Shown: in pieces, positions 27,886 through 36,443 of the stretch
Position numbering within the stretch: position 1 is the stretch's first letter
Layout: every line of letters starts with the position of its first letter
Source of the DNA: Streptomyces sp. MspMP-M5
GTDB lineage: Bacteria; Actinomycetota; Actinomycetes; Streptomycetales; Streptomycetaceae
Assembly (NCBI RefSeq): GCF_000373585.1
Contig: NZ_KB891897.1
Span: 29,309-93,308, forward strand
DNA: 64,000 bases
Direction of reading: 5' to 3'
Notes under the pieces: generated by a model
Database searches by the model: none
Seen by the model: the letters and a program-made list of their open reading frames with translations, nothing else
What the model was told of the DNA's origin: nothing
Position numbers and translations under genes: made by a program

Positions 27886-27933
27886 CACTCCAGTATGCGC
27901 CGGTCGGCGGAGGGCAGGATTCCGCGCGGCCGC

Positions 27934-28446
27934 TCAGCCGTCCCCGCCCGGCGTCCGGCCGGTCGCGTGCAGCGCGCCGAGCAGCGCCGTCACCAGGTCC
28001 CGGTCGCGCTCCTGGGTGAGCAGGGCGCGGGCCGCGGCCGGCGGCAGCCACAGGACGCGGTCCACCTCCTTGTTGGGGATGAACCCGCCGCCGGTGGCCT
28101 CGGCCGCCCAGTAGCGGACCTCCTTGGGGCGGCCGCCGACCTCGTAGCGGACGGTGGGGAGTTCCGGGCCCGGCTCGCAGGTGGTGCCGGTCTCCTCCAG
28201 CACCTCGCGCAGCGCGCCCCGGCGTGGGTCCTCCCGCGGCTTCAGCTTGCCCTTGGGGTGCGACCAGTCGTCCCACTTCGGCCGGTGCACCAGGGCCAGC
28301 TCGATGCCGTCGCCGCGGCGCGCCGGGCGCCACAGTACGCAGCCCGCCGCCCGGATCGGTCCGGTCGCCGGCGTCCGGCCGGCGACCGCTGCGCCGTCCT
28401 TGCGGCCGTCCCCGCCGGTGTCCTTGCCGCCCGTCGTCCTGCCCAT
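27934..28446 (-). CDS. NUDIX hydrolase (MutT-like)
   Basis: 170 aa with the Nudix box GKLKPREDPRRGALREVLEETG (G-x5-E...REVxEExG; the first glutamate is present and the catalytic REVLEE is intact). It begins AAGCVLWRPARRGDGIELALVHRPKWDDW, the pattern of actinobacterial MutT1-type enzymes that hydrolyse 8-oxo-dGTP or diadenosine polyphosphates. MutT1 proteins often have an extra phosphatase domain, absent here. It follows the CHAD and ppk genes on the same strand, suggesting a shared polyphosphate or nucleotide theme. Confidence 0.87.
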   Translation of the reverse strand: MGRTTGGKDTGGDGRKDGAAVAGRTPATGPIRAAGCVLWRPARRGDGIELALVHRPKWDDWSHPKGKLKPREDPRRGALREVLEETGTTCEPGPELPTVRYEVGGRPKEVRYWAAEATGGGFIPNKEVDRVLWLPPAAARALLTQERDRDLVTALLGALHATGRTPGGDG

Positions 28447-28527
28447 CGTTCCCCCTGCTCTCCCGTCTCCCTCGCCTCTCCCGCTTCTCCCTCGGCTCCC
28501 TCGTTCATCCGTGGAGCGCTCGCTCGG

Positions 28528-29856
28528 TCATCCGGAGCGCTCGGCCGACGGGCCCGGCAGCCACACCCGTCCGAAGGCGTAGCGGGCCGCCTCGACCTCG
28601 TGCCGCTGGTCGGCGTGGAGCACGCCCAGCGCGTACGCGGTGGCCGGCGCGATCCGGGGCGTACGGGCCGCGGCGGCGGCAGCGGCGGCGGCCTCGGCGG
28701 CGTCGCGGTGCTGCGCGAGGGCCCGCCCGGACGCGGTCAGCCGGGGGTCGAGCGCGTCCGGGGCGACCACCTCCTGGCCGTAGTGGCTCAGCCGGATCAG
28801 CTGCCGGACCTGGTGCCAGGGCACGTCCTGGTGCGGGTCCGCGGCGAGCGCGGCGGCGTTGTACGGGTGGCCGGCGCGGGCCAGCGGCAGGGTGGCGACC
28901 GCCTCGGCGAGCCGGCGGTGCGCCTGCTCGGCGAGCGGCGGCAGCGCGTCCGCGGCGGACAGCTCGGCGGCCCGGCGGGCCAGCGGCGCCTCGGAGGCCA
29001 GCACCGCGACCGCGTCCGCGACGGCGTGGAAGCGGGACGAGCCGAGCGCCTGGAGCGCGGCGGAGTGGGCGCGCGTCCGGGCGAGGGTGAGCTGCCGGTC
29101 GAGCAGCGCGCCGGCCCGCGCCGCGCCGACGGCCAGCGCGCTCTCCTCGTCCGGCTCGGCGGCGGTGGCCGCCGCCGTGGCGGTGGCGGCCGGGCGGGCG
29201 TCCCGGGCGCTGCGGCCGCCGCCCCGGGCGCCCCGGCCGCCCCGCTCCGCCGGCCGTTCGCTCCGCTCGCCCCGCCCGGTCAGCCGCTGCAGCGCCGCCA
29301 TCAGCCGGTCGCGGCGCGCCGCGCACGCCTGCTCACGGGCCAGCGTGCCGCTCAACCAGCCCAGTTCGGTGCGGAGTTGATCGGCCCAGACCTCTTCGGT
29401 CAGCGGCCGGAAGGTGTAGAGCGTGGCGCTGATCCGGCGGGCGGCGCGGCGCAGCTGCCGGGCCGCCTCGCCCGCGCCCGCCGCGTCCGGCCCCGCCTCC
29501 CGGTGGAGCCGCAGACTGCGCAGGAAGTCCGTGGAGTGCCGGTGCAGATACCCGGCCAGCACCTCTTCGGCCGTCCGCCCGGCGAGCCCGGGCCCGGCAC
29601 CGCCGCCCCCGTACGCCGCCCCGTCGGCGGCCTCCCCGCTCCGCGCCCCGTACGGACCCCCGTCCGTCCCGTGCAGCGCCTCCCCGTAGACCCCGTCCCC
29701 GTACACACCGTCCCCCGGCCCGTCCACCACTGCGGCGCAGGCCCCCGGCGCGCGGCCGGGCTCGTATCCGATTGCGCTTCCGATTCCGCTTCCCGTGCCG
29801 GTGCTGAGGAGACCGGGCCGCGGTCCCCCGGCCGGCCGGTCATGTCGCTGGGCCAC
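28528..29856 (-). CDS. CHAD domain-containing protein
   Basis: 442 aa. The conserved histidine-rich CHAD helices are visible: EEVLAGYLHRHSTDFLRSLRLH, RRAARRISATLYTFRPLTEEVWADQLRTELGWLSGTL and YNAAALAADPHQDVPWHQVRQLIRLSHYGQEVVAP. CHAD domains bind inorganic polyphosphate, and the gene overlaps ppk by 17 nt, which strongly supports that role here. The first ~95 residues are Gly/Tyr-rich and probably disordered. GTG at 29856 is used; an ATG at 29843 is possible. Confidence 0.85.
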   Translation of the reverse strand: MAQRHDRPAGGPRPGLLSTGTGSGIGSAIGYEPGRAPGACAAVVDGPGDGVYGDGVYGEALHGTDGGPYGARSGEAADGAAYGGGGAGPGLAGRTAEEVLAGYLHRHSTDFLRSLRLHREAGPDAAGAGEAARQLRRAARRISATLYTFRPLTEEVWADQLRTELGWLSGTLAREQACAARRDRLMAALQRLTGRGERSERPAERGGRGARGGGRSARDARPAATATAAATAAEPDEESALAVGAARAGALLDRQLTLARTRAHSAALQALGSSRFHAVADAVAVLASEAPLARRAAELSAADALPPLAEQAHRRLAEAVATLPLARAGHPYNAAALAADPHQDVPWHQVRQLIRLSHYGQEVVAPDALDPRLTASGRALAQHRDAAEAAAAAAAAARTPRIAPATAYALGVLHADQRHEVEAARYAFGRVWLPGPSAERSG

Positions 29857-32137
29857 GCCGGCGCCTCCGGGCGTCGATGAGCATTTCCTGTACGTTCCGC
29901 AGCGGGGTGCCGTCCGCGTCCACCGCGTGCCGGGTCCAGTCGCCGTCCGGGCCGAGGTGCCAGGACGAGGTGGTGTCCGACGTCCCGGTCTCCAGCAGGC
30001 GGTTGAGGGCCGCCCGGTGGGCCGGGTCGGTGACCCGCACCAGCGCCTCGATCCGCCGGTCGAGGTTGCGGTGCATCATGTCGGCGCTGCCCAGCCACAC
30101 TTCGGGCTCGCCGCCGTTGCCGAAGGCGAAGACCCGGGAGTGCTCCAGGAAGCGGCCGAGGATGCTGCGGACCCGGATGGTCTCGCTCAGTCCGGCCACC
30201 CCGGGGCGCAGCGCGCAGATGCCGCGCACCCAGATGTCGACCGGCACCCCGGCCTGCGAGGCCCGGTAGAGCGCGTCGATGACCGCCTCGTCGACCATGG
30301 AGTTGACCTTGATCCGGACGTAGGCGGGGCGGCCGGCGCGGTGGTGCGCGGCCTCCTTGTTGATCCGCTTGACCAGCCCGTCGCGCAGCGACGTGGGCGC
30401 CACCAGCAGCCGGCGGTAGGTCTCCCGCCGGGAGTAGCCGCTGAGGCGGTTGAAGAGGTCGGAGAGGTCGGCCCCCACCTGCGGGTCCGCGGTCAGCAGC
30501 CCGAGGTCCTCGTACAGCCTGGCCGTCTTGGGGTGGTAGTTGCCGGTGCCCACGTGGGAGTACCGGCGCAGGGTCTCGCCCTCCTGGCGCACCACCAGGG
30601 AGAGCTTGCAGTGCGTCTTGAGCCCGACCAGGCCGTAGACGACGTGGCAGCCGGACTCCTCCAGCTTGCGGGCCCACTTGATGTTGGCCTGCTCGTCGAA
30701 GCGGGCCTTGATCTCCACCAGGACGAGCACCTGCTTGCCGGACTCCGCGGCGTCTATCAGGGCGTCCACGATCGGGGAGTGGTCGGAGGTGCGGTAGAGG
30801 GTCTGCTTGATGGCGAGCACGTTGGGGTCGGCGGCGGCCTGCTCCAGGAACGCCTGCACGGAGGTGGAGAAGGAGTCGTAGGGGTGGTGTAGCAGGACGT
30901 CGCGGTTGCGCAGCGCGGCGAAGATGTCGGGCGCGGACGCCGACTCCACCTCGGCCAGGTCGCGGTGGGTGCCCGCCACGAACTTGGGGTACTTCAGCTC
31001 CGGGCGGTCCAGCGCCCCGATCCCGAACAGTCCGGTCAGGTCGAGCGGCCCGGGCAGCGGATAGACCTCGGCCTCGGAGACCTTCAGCTCCTGGACGAGC
31101 AGGTCCAGGACGGCCGGGTCGATGGTCTCCTCGACCTCCAGGCGGACCGGCGGGCCGAAGCGCCGCCGCATCAGCTCCTTCTCCAGGGCCTGGAGGAGGT
31201 TCTCGGCGTCGTCCTCCTCCACCTCCAGGTCCTCGTTGCGGGTCACCCGGAACATGTGGTGCGCCCGCACCTCCATCCCCGGGAACAGCTCCTCCAGGTG
31301 GGCGGCGATCACGTCCTCGATGGGGACATAGCGCTGCGGGGACGCCTCCAGGAAGCGCGAGAGCAGCGGCGGAACCTTCACTCTCGCAAAGTGATCATGC
31401 CCGCTGACCGGATTGCGGACGACCACCGCGAGATTCAGCGACAGCCCCGAGATGTACGGGAAGGGGTGCGCGGGGTCCACCGCGAGCGGTGTGAGCACCG
31501 GGAAGATCTGCTGCCGGAACAGCGTGAACAGCCGGGCCTGCTCCTTGTCGGTCAGATCGGGCCAGCGGATCAGGTGGATGCCCTGGTCGGCCAGCTCCGG
31601 GGCGACGTCCTGCTGGAAGCAGGCGGCGTGCCGCGCCATCAGCTCGCGGGAGCGCGTCCAGATCTGGTCCAGCACCTCGCGGGGCTGGAGCCCGGAGGCG
31701 GAGCGGGTGGCGACCCCGGTGGCGATCCGGCGCTTGAGGCCCGCGACCCGGACCATGAAGAACTCGTCCAGATTGCTGGCGAAGATCGCCAGGAAGTTGG
31801 CGCGTTCCAGGAGCGGGGTGGCCGGGTCCTCGGCCAGCTCCAGCACCCGCTCGTTGAACCCCAGCCAGCTGCGCTCGCGGTCCAGGAAGCGGCCGCTGGG
31901 CAGTTCCTCGCCGTTCGCATCCGGGACGCCGCGGTCGTCGTACGCGTCCGGATCGGCGTCCAGGTCGGGCTCCAGCCCGGAGACGGCGCGGCGGACGGCG
32001 TGCGGGCGGTGCGCGGCGATCGAGCCCACCGACGGCTGCACCGAGGGCGGCTGCACCGGGGAACCCGCCGCCCTCGGCGGTTCCTGGGCGGGCATCTCGG
32101 GCTGGGCCGGGGCCGGAGCGCTGCGCTGCTGCTTCAT
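29840..32137 (-). CDS. ppk: Polyphosphate kinase 1
   Basis: 765 aa enzyme that polymerises the ATP gamma-phosphate into polyphosphate. The N domain has LPSGRFLDRERSWLGFNERVLELAED. The catalytic histidine is in YSHVGTGNYHPKTARLYEDLGLLT, and the second conserved site is in MHRNLDRRIEALVRV. I chose the ATG at 32137 because AAGGAC lies just upstream; an ATG at 32236 would add 33 residues. It is the first gene of a ppk-CHAD-NUDIX run, with only a degenerate PHO-like repeat upstream. Confidence 0.95.
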   Translation of the reverse strand: MKQQRSAPAPAQPEMPAQEPPRAAGSPVQPPSVQPSVGSIAAHRPHAVRRAVSGLEPDLDADPDAYDDRGVPDANGEELPSGRFLDRERSWLGFNERVLELAEDPATPLLERANFLAIFASNLDEFFMVRVAGLKRRIATGVATRSASGLQPREVLDQIWTRSRELMARHAACFQQDVAPELADQGIHLIRWPDLTDKEQARLFTLFRQQIFPVLTPLAVDPAHPFPYISGLSLNLAVVVRNPVSGHDHFARVKVPPLLSRFLEASPQRYVPIEDVIAAHLEELFPGMEVRAHHMFRVTRNEDLEVEEDDAENLLQALEKELMRRRFGPPVRLEVEETIDPAVLDLLVQELKVSEAEVYPLPGPLDLTGLFGIGALDRPELKYPKFVAGTHRDLAEVESASAPDIFAALRNRDVLLHHPYDSFSTSVQAFLEQAAADPNVLAIKQTLYRTSDHSPIVDALIDAAESGKQVLVLVEIKARFDEQANIKWARKLEESGCHVVYGLVGLKTHCKLSLVVRQEGETLRRYSHVGTGNYHPKTARLYEDLGLLTADPQVGADLSDLFNRLSGYSRRETYRRLLVAPTSLRDGLVKRINKEAAHHRAGRPAYVRIKVNSMVDEAVIDALYRASQAGVPVDIWVRGICALRPGVAGLSETIRVRSILGRFLEHSRVFAFGNGGEPEVWLGSADMMHRNLDRRIEALVRVTDPAHRAALNRLLETGTSDTTSSWHLGPDGDWTRHAVDADGTPLRNVQEMLIDARRRRRGPAT

Positions 32138-32450
32138 GTCCTTATTCTTCCGCGCTCGGGCGTTTCCAGGCGCGCCGGAAGGCGGCGGCGCGACTTCGAG
32201 CCGCGGAGGGGGGACGTTCGGCACAGCGGGCTGCATTCAGTGATGCTTGCAAGTGATGTTGAACCGCTGGTAACGAGGACATGGCGGCCGGGCAAGCGGG
32301 ACACCACCCCCGGGTGCCGCCCGGCCGGCCCACCCCTCGACGATCTTCACAGCCGCCAATCCAGGCAAAGCGCCGGAAGCCGGACCGATACCGCGGCCGC
32401 CCCCGGAAAACTCCGCTGCGCCGCCCGCGCCCGCTGCCTACGCTGAGCGC
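32138..32450. other. Divergent ppk / acetyltransferase promoter region
   Basis: There is no gene in these 313 nt. The stretch 32236-32275 is less GC-rich. On the minus strand it reads CGTTACCAGCG, GTTCAACATCA, CTTGCAAGCAT, three 11-nt units of which only the middle one (GTTCAAC, 6/7) resembles the PHO-box core GTTCACC. Confidence 0.35.
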
Positions 32451-33083
32451 GTGCCCAGACCCACCACGTCTTCCATACCCCCGCTGCCGCCGCTCCCGTT
32501 CACCCCCGACCACCCGCTGCGCACCGAGCGCCTGGACCTCCGCCCGGTGCGCCACGACGACTTCGACGCCGTCTACACCTACCGACGCCGCCCCGAGGTC
32601 AGCCGTTACCTCTACGGAAGCCCGCACGACGAGGCCGCCTGCCGCGCCTGGATCGCCGACAAGGCGACCCGCACCACGCTGCGCGAGTCCGGCGACTACC
32701 TCCAGTTCGCCGTCGTGGTCCGGGAGACCGACACGCTGGTCGGCGATGTGACGTTCGTCTACACCCGCCGCGAGCACCGCCAGGGCGGCATCGGCTACGT
32801 CTTCAACCCCGACCACGCCGGCCACGGCTACGCCACCGAGGCCGCCCGCGCGCTGCTGGGGCTGGGCTTCGAGGAGCTCGGACTGCACCGCATCCAGGCC
32901 GAGTTGGACGGCCGCAACACCGCCTCCGCCCGGCTGCTGGAGCGCCTGGGGATGCGCCGCGAGGGCCATCTGCGGGAGAACGAGTTCCTGGACGGCGAGT
33001 GGAGCGACGAGGTGATCTACGCGATGCTGGCGCGCGAGTGGCGCGAGCAGCGGGAGCAGCGGGAGCAGCGCCCGGCGTCGTGA
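32451..33083 (+). CDS. GNAT family N-acetyltransferase (RimJ/RimL-like)
   Basis: 210 aa. The N-terminal RLDLRPVRHDDFDAVYTYRRRPEVSRYLYG and the acetyl-CoA loop REHRQGGIGYVFNPDHAGHGYATEAARALL are those of the RimJ/RimL group, followed by LHRIQAELDGRNTASARLLERLGMRREGHLREN. Such enzymes acetylate N-terminal or small-molecule amines. GTG start at 32451. Divergent from ppk and convergent with mshD. Substrate unknown. Confidence 0.87.
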   Translation: MPRPTTSSIPPLPPLPFTPDHPLRTERLDLRPVRHDDFDAVYTYRRRPEVSRYLYGSPHDEAACRAWIADKATRTTLRESGDYLQFAVVVRETDTLVGDVTFVYTRREHRQGGIGYVFNPDHAGHGYATEAARALLGLGFEELGLHRIQAELDGRNTASARLLERLGMRREGHLRENEFLDGEWSDEVIYAMLAREWREQREQREQRPAS

Positions 33084-33143
33084 CGACGGGGCATGGGGCG
33101 GGCACCGGGCCCGCCCCGCCCCGCATCGCTCACCGGCCGCCGG

Positions 33144-34082
33144 TCACGTCTCCGACCGGTACATCAGGTCCGTCTCGTGCGTGACGAACCCCAGCCGCTC
33201 GTACACCGTCACCGCGGCCGCGTTGTCCGCGTCCACGTAGAGCATCGCGGTCGCCAGCCCCTGCGCCGCCAGGTGCCGCAGCCCGATCGAGGTCAGCGCC
33301 TTGCCCAGGCCGCCGCCCTGCGCGCCCGGCCGCACCCCGAGGACGTAGACCTCGCCCAGGCCCTCCTCGGCGTGCACCTTCGTCCAGTGGAAGCCGACCA
33401 GCCGGCCGTCCCGCTCGGCCAGGAAGAAGCCCTTGGGGTCGAACCACGGCTCGGCCTTGCGGTCGTCGAGGTCCCGCTGGGTCAGCGAACCCTGCTCGGG
33501 GTGGTGCGCGAAAGCCTCGGCGTTGACCTCCAGCCAGGCCGCGTCGTCGGCGTCCGGCTGGAACGTCCGCACCGTCACCCCCTCCGGGAGCACCGGCTCC
33601 GGCAGGTCGAGGTCGGCCAGCGGCCGCCGCATCTGCCGCAGCTCGCGGAACATCGTCAGGCCCAGGGTCTGCGCCAGATGCCGGGCGGCCGGGTGCCCGC
33701 CGTGCGCCCACACCCGCAGCCGGCGCCCGGACTGGACGAGCAGCTCGCCGCCGAGCGCCCGGCCGTGGCCGCGGCCGCGGTACCCCGGGTGGACGACGAG
33801 TTCGGCGGCCGGCGCCTCCACCGGGTCGGTGTCCTCCAGCTGCCCGTACCCGATCAGCTCCTCACCGCTCTCCCCCGGCACATACACCAGCAGATGCCGT
33901 ACGCCCTCCCGTCGCCCACCCCGCAGCTGGAGCCGCCCCTGCTCGGACACGGCCGGCTGCCCGTCCGTCCGCGCGGCCCGTTCGATCAGTTCGAGGACGG
34001 CCGCGGCCCCTTCCGGCGCTAGCTCGTCGACCACCTGGATCCTGCGTCCGGCCCGGCCCATCTCCTGTGCAGCGTCAGTCAT
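33144..34082 (-). CDS. mshD: Mycothiol synthase
   Basis: 312 aa with two tandem GNAT domains. The first has AAELVVHPGYRGRGHGRALGGEL and the second YVLGVRPGAQGGGLGKALTSIGLRHL, followed by ATAMLYVDADNAAAVTVYERLGF. It transfers acetyl from acetyl-CoA to Cys-GlcN-Ins, the last step of mycothiol synthesis. The ATG at 34082 (MTDAAQEMGRAGRR) was chosen; the longer frame upstream is not family-like. Its partner mshA is at 24.5 kb. Confidence 0.92.
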   Translation of the reverse strand: MTDAAQEMGRAGRRIQVVDELAPEGAAAVLELIERAARTDGQPAVSEQGRLQLRGGRREGVRHLLVYVPGESGEELIGYGQLEDTDPVEAPAAELVVHPGYRGRGHGRALGGELLVQSGRRLRVWAHGGHPAARHLAQTLGLTMFRELRQMRRPLADLDLPEPVLPEGVTVRTFQPDADDAAWLEVNAEAFAHHPEQGSLTQRDLDDRKAEPWFDPKGFFLAERDGRLVGFHWTKVHAEEGLGEVYVLGVRPGAQGGGLGKALTSIGLRHLAAQGLATAMLYVDADNAAAVTVYERLGFVTHETDLMYRSET

Positions 34083-34248
34083 GTCTGAAGCGTACGACGC
34101 TGCCCCGGCGTCACGGAGGCGGCACGGACGCCGTCGCGCCCCGCATCGCCACCGCCCGGCCACCGACCCGTAAGCCGCCGACCCCTGTCCCGCTACGCGC
34201 GTCGACAATATGCTGCCCTCCGCTCAGCACCATCCACGGAGGGGAACC

Positions 34249-36066
34249 ATGCCACCGACACCTCAACGGCGCCGTCTCGCCCGCAGATTGGCCGCCGGCG
34301 CCGCAGTGCTCGCCACCGCCGCGGGCGTCACCCTGACCGCCACCGCCGCACCCGCCGGCGCCGACAGCGGCCACGCGCACCGCCCGGCCGGCACGGTCGA
34401 CGTCCAGCTGCTCTCCTTCAACGACTTCCACGGCAACCTCGAACCGCCGCAGGGCTCCTCCGGCACGGTCGAGGAGCTGCAGGCCGACGGGTCCAAGAAG
34501 ACGATCCCGGCCGGCGGCGTCGAGTACCTGGCGCAGTCCCTCCGCACGGCCCGTAAGGGCCACGCGTACTCGGTCACGGCGGCGGCCGGCGACCTCATCG
34601 GCGCCAGTCCACTCCTCTCCGGCCTCTTCCACGACGAGCCGACCATCGAGGCGATGAACCGGCTCGGCCTCGACGTCACCTCCGTCGGCAACCACGAATT
34701 CGACGAGGGCCGGGCCGAGTTGACGCGGATGCAGCGCGGCGGCTGCCACCCCAAGGACGGCTGCTACGAGAAGGGCAAGACCTTCAAGGGCGCGGACTTC
34801 CCCTACCTGGCCGCCAACGTCACCGACGACAAGACGGGCAAGCCGATCCTCCGGCCGTACACGGTCTGGCAGCACAAGGGCGTCAAGATCGGCTTCATCG
34901 GCGTGACGCTCAAGGGCACGCCGGACATCGTCAACGCCGACGGCGTCAAGGGCCTGACCTTCCACGGCGAGGTCGAGACGATCAACAAGTACGCCAAGAT
35001 CCTCGACCGCCAGGGCGTCAAGGCGATCGTGGCCCTCATCCACGAGGGCGGCCTCCCCGCCTCGACCTCCTACAACTACGACTGCGACAGCCCCGGGCCC
35101 GGCGCGGGCATCTCCGGCCCCATCGCCGACATCGCCAAGCACGTCACCCCCAAGGTCGACGCGCTGGTCACCGGCCACACCCACCAGTCCTACACCTGCA
35201 CCATCCCGGACCCGGCCGGCCACCCCCGCACGGTCACCTCCGCCGCCTCCTACGGCCGCCTCTACACCGACACCACCCTCACCTACGACCGCCGCACCCA
35301 CGACATCGTCCGCACCGCGGTCCACGGCCCGCACGCGGTGAACCACGTCGTCGACCGCACCCGGCCCAAAGCCGCGGACATGTCCTCCCTCATCACCCGC
35401 TGGAACAAGCTGGCCGCCCCCGTCGCCAACAAGCCGGTCGGCTACATCTCCGCCGACATCAACGGCCGCGGCGCCGGCACCCCCGAGGAACCCCTCGGCG
35501 ACCTCATCGCCGACGCCCAGCTGGCGGCCACCACGGCCCCCGACAAGGGCGGCGCCCAGCTCGCCCTGATGAACCCCGGCGGTATCCGCTCCGACCTCGC
35601 CTACAAGGCGTCGGGCGGCGAGGGCGACGGCGTCGTCACCTACGGCGAGGCGTTCACCGTCCAGCCGTTCACCAACATGACCAATGTCGTGGACCTGACC
35701 GGCGCCCAGCTCCTGACCGCCCTCCAGCAGCAGGTCAGCGGCCCCAACGAGGCATCCCCCAAGATCCTCCAGATCTCCCGGGGTCTCACCTACACCCTCG
35801 ACACCACCAAGACCGGCGCCGCCCGCATCGTCACCGACTCCGTCAGACTCAACGGCGCCCCGCTCGACCCCGCCAAGACCTACCGCGTCGCCATGAACGA
35901 GTTCCTGGCCGGCGGCGGCGACGGCTTCCCCGCCCTGAAGCAGGGCACCCACAAGTACGTCGGCCCCTCCGACCTCGACGCCCTCACGGCCTACCTGAGG
36001 GCGCACTCGTCGCCGAACAGCCCCCTGGCTCCGCCGAAGGCGGACCGGATCACGGTGGTGAAGTAA
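34249..36066 (+). CDS. Secreted 5'-nucleotidase / metallophosphatase
   Basis: 605 aa. An Arg-rich signal peptide (RRRLARRLAAGAAVLATAAGVTLTATAAPAGA) is of Sec or possibly Tat type. The calcineurin-like domain shows the metal motifs QLLSFNDFHGNLEPP, AGDLIGASP, SVGNHEFDEGR and LVTGHTHQSY. The C-terminal 5'-nucleotidase domain has NPGGIRSDL and GEAFTVQPFTNMTNVVDLTG. Outside the cell it should release phosphate from nucleotides. ATG at 34249 follows GGAGGGG. It belongs to phosphate scavenging, though I see no PHO box before it. Confidence 0.92.
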   Translation: MPPTPQRRRLARRLAAGAAVLATAAGVTLTATAAPAGADSGHAHRPAGTVDVQLLSFNDFHGNLEPPQGSSGTVEELQADGSKKTIPAGGVEYLAQSLRTARKGHAYSVTAAAGDLIGASPLLSGLFHDEPTIEAMNRLGLDVTSVGNHEFDEGRAELTRMQRGGCHPKDGCYEKGKTFKGADFPYLAANVTDDKTGKPILRPYTVWQHKGVKIGFIGVTLKGTPDIVNADGVKGLTFHGEVETINKYAKILDRQGVKAIVALIHEGGLPASTSYNYDCDSPGPGAGISGPIADIAKHVTPKVDALVTGHTHQSYTCTIPDPAGHPRTVTSAASYGRLYTDTTLTYDRRTHDIVRTAVHGPHAVNHVVDRTRPKAADMSSLITRWNKLAAPVANKPVGYISADINGRGAGTPEEPLGDLIADAQLAATTAPDKGGAQLALMNPGGIRSDLAYKASGGEGDGVVTYGEAFTVQPFTNMTNVVDLTGAQLLTALQQQVSGPNEASPKILQISRGLTYTLDTTKTGAARIVTDSVRLNGAPLDPAKTYRVAMNEFLAGGGDGFPALKQGTHKYVGPSDLDALTAYLRAHSSPNSPLAPPKADRITVVK

Positions 36067-36071
36067 CCATC

Positions 36072-36097
36072 GGGGGCGGGACGTTCGGCCCGCCCCC
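36072..36097 (+). terminator. Terminator after 5'-nucleotidase gene
   Basis: GGGGGCGGG and CCCGCCCCC form a 9-bp perfect stem with an 8-nt loop, 5 nt past the stop codon. Confidence 0.75.
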
Positions 36098-36108
36098 ACG
36101 CCGACGCG

Positions 36109-36162
36109 TCACAAGTCGGCGGGTTCGTTCGGGTCGACGTGCGCGACGCCGGCAAGGATCAC
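36109..36162 (-). pseudogene. Truncated second copy of the N-terminal segment of the neighbouring membrane gene
   Basis: On the minus strand, 17 nt after the stop of the 86-aa gene, a short frame encodes GTVILAGVAHVDPNEP. It aligns with GSVVLAGVAHIPKHDP at residues 6-21 of that gene (9 of 16 identical) and then stops after ADL. A GTG at 36162 could start a 17-residue peptide, but a decayed tandem duplication is more likely. Confidence 0.5.
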
Positions 36163-36179
36163 CGTGCCAAAACCTCGCG

Positions 36180-36440
36180 TCACAGCAGCCCGAACGAGAA
36201 GCCGAAACCCATGACGGTCATAGCCAGGCCGAGGACGAATACCACCGGCCCGAACAGGTAAGTGAACCAGTTCTTCCCGTTCTTGACACGCCAGAGGCCG
36301 TTGGTCAGGCCGATACCGGCAAACACGAACACGCACCCGACGAACCCAAGGAGCTCCAAGAGATCAGGAGCCAATCCGGGGTCGTGCTTGGGGATGTGCG
36401 CGACACCTGCCAGGACCACGCTGCCGGCCTCATGGGACAT
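36180..36440 (-). CDS. Small two-helix membrane protein of a type VII-like cassette
   Basis: 86 aa. After a soluble N terminus (SVVLAGVAHIPKHDPGLAPD) come two membrane helices, LLELLGFVGCVFVFAGIGLTNGLW and LFGPVVFVLGLAMTVMGFGFSFGLL, with a basic loop (RVKNGKN) between. It starts 3 nt after the WXG gene stop, so it is in the same operon. A membrane-located immunity or accessory protein for the upstream effector-like gene is an inference; I know no family. Base composition is visibly less GC-rich than the flanks. Confidence 0.6.
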   Translation of the reverse strand: MSHEAGSVVLAGVAHIPKHDPGLAPDLLELLGFVGCVFVFAGIGLTNGLWRVKNGKNWFTYLFGPVVFVLGLAMTVMGFGFSFGLL

Positions 36441-36443
36441 GGA

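Noticed and set aside
36109..36336. A 75-residue frame overlapping the two-helix membrane gene
   Set aside because: Only its last ~20 residues resemble anything (the duplicated segment); the rest is the shifted frame of the membrane gene.
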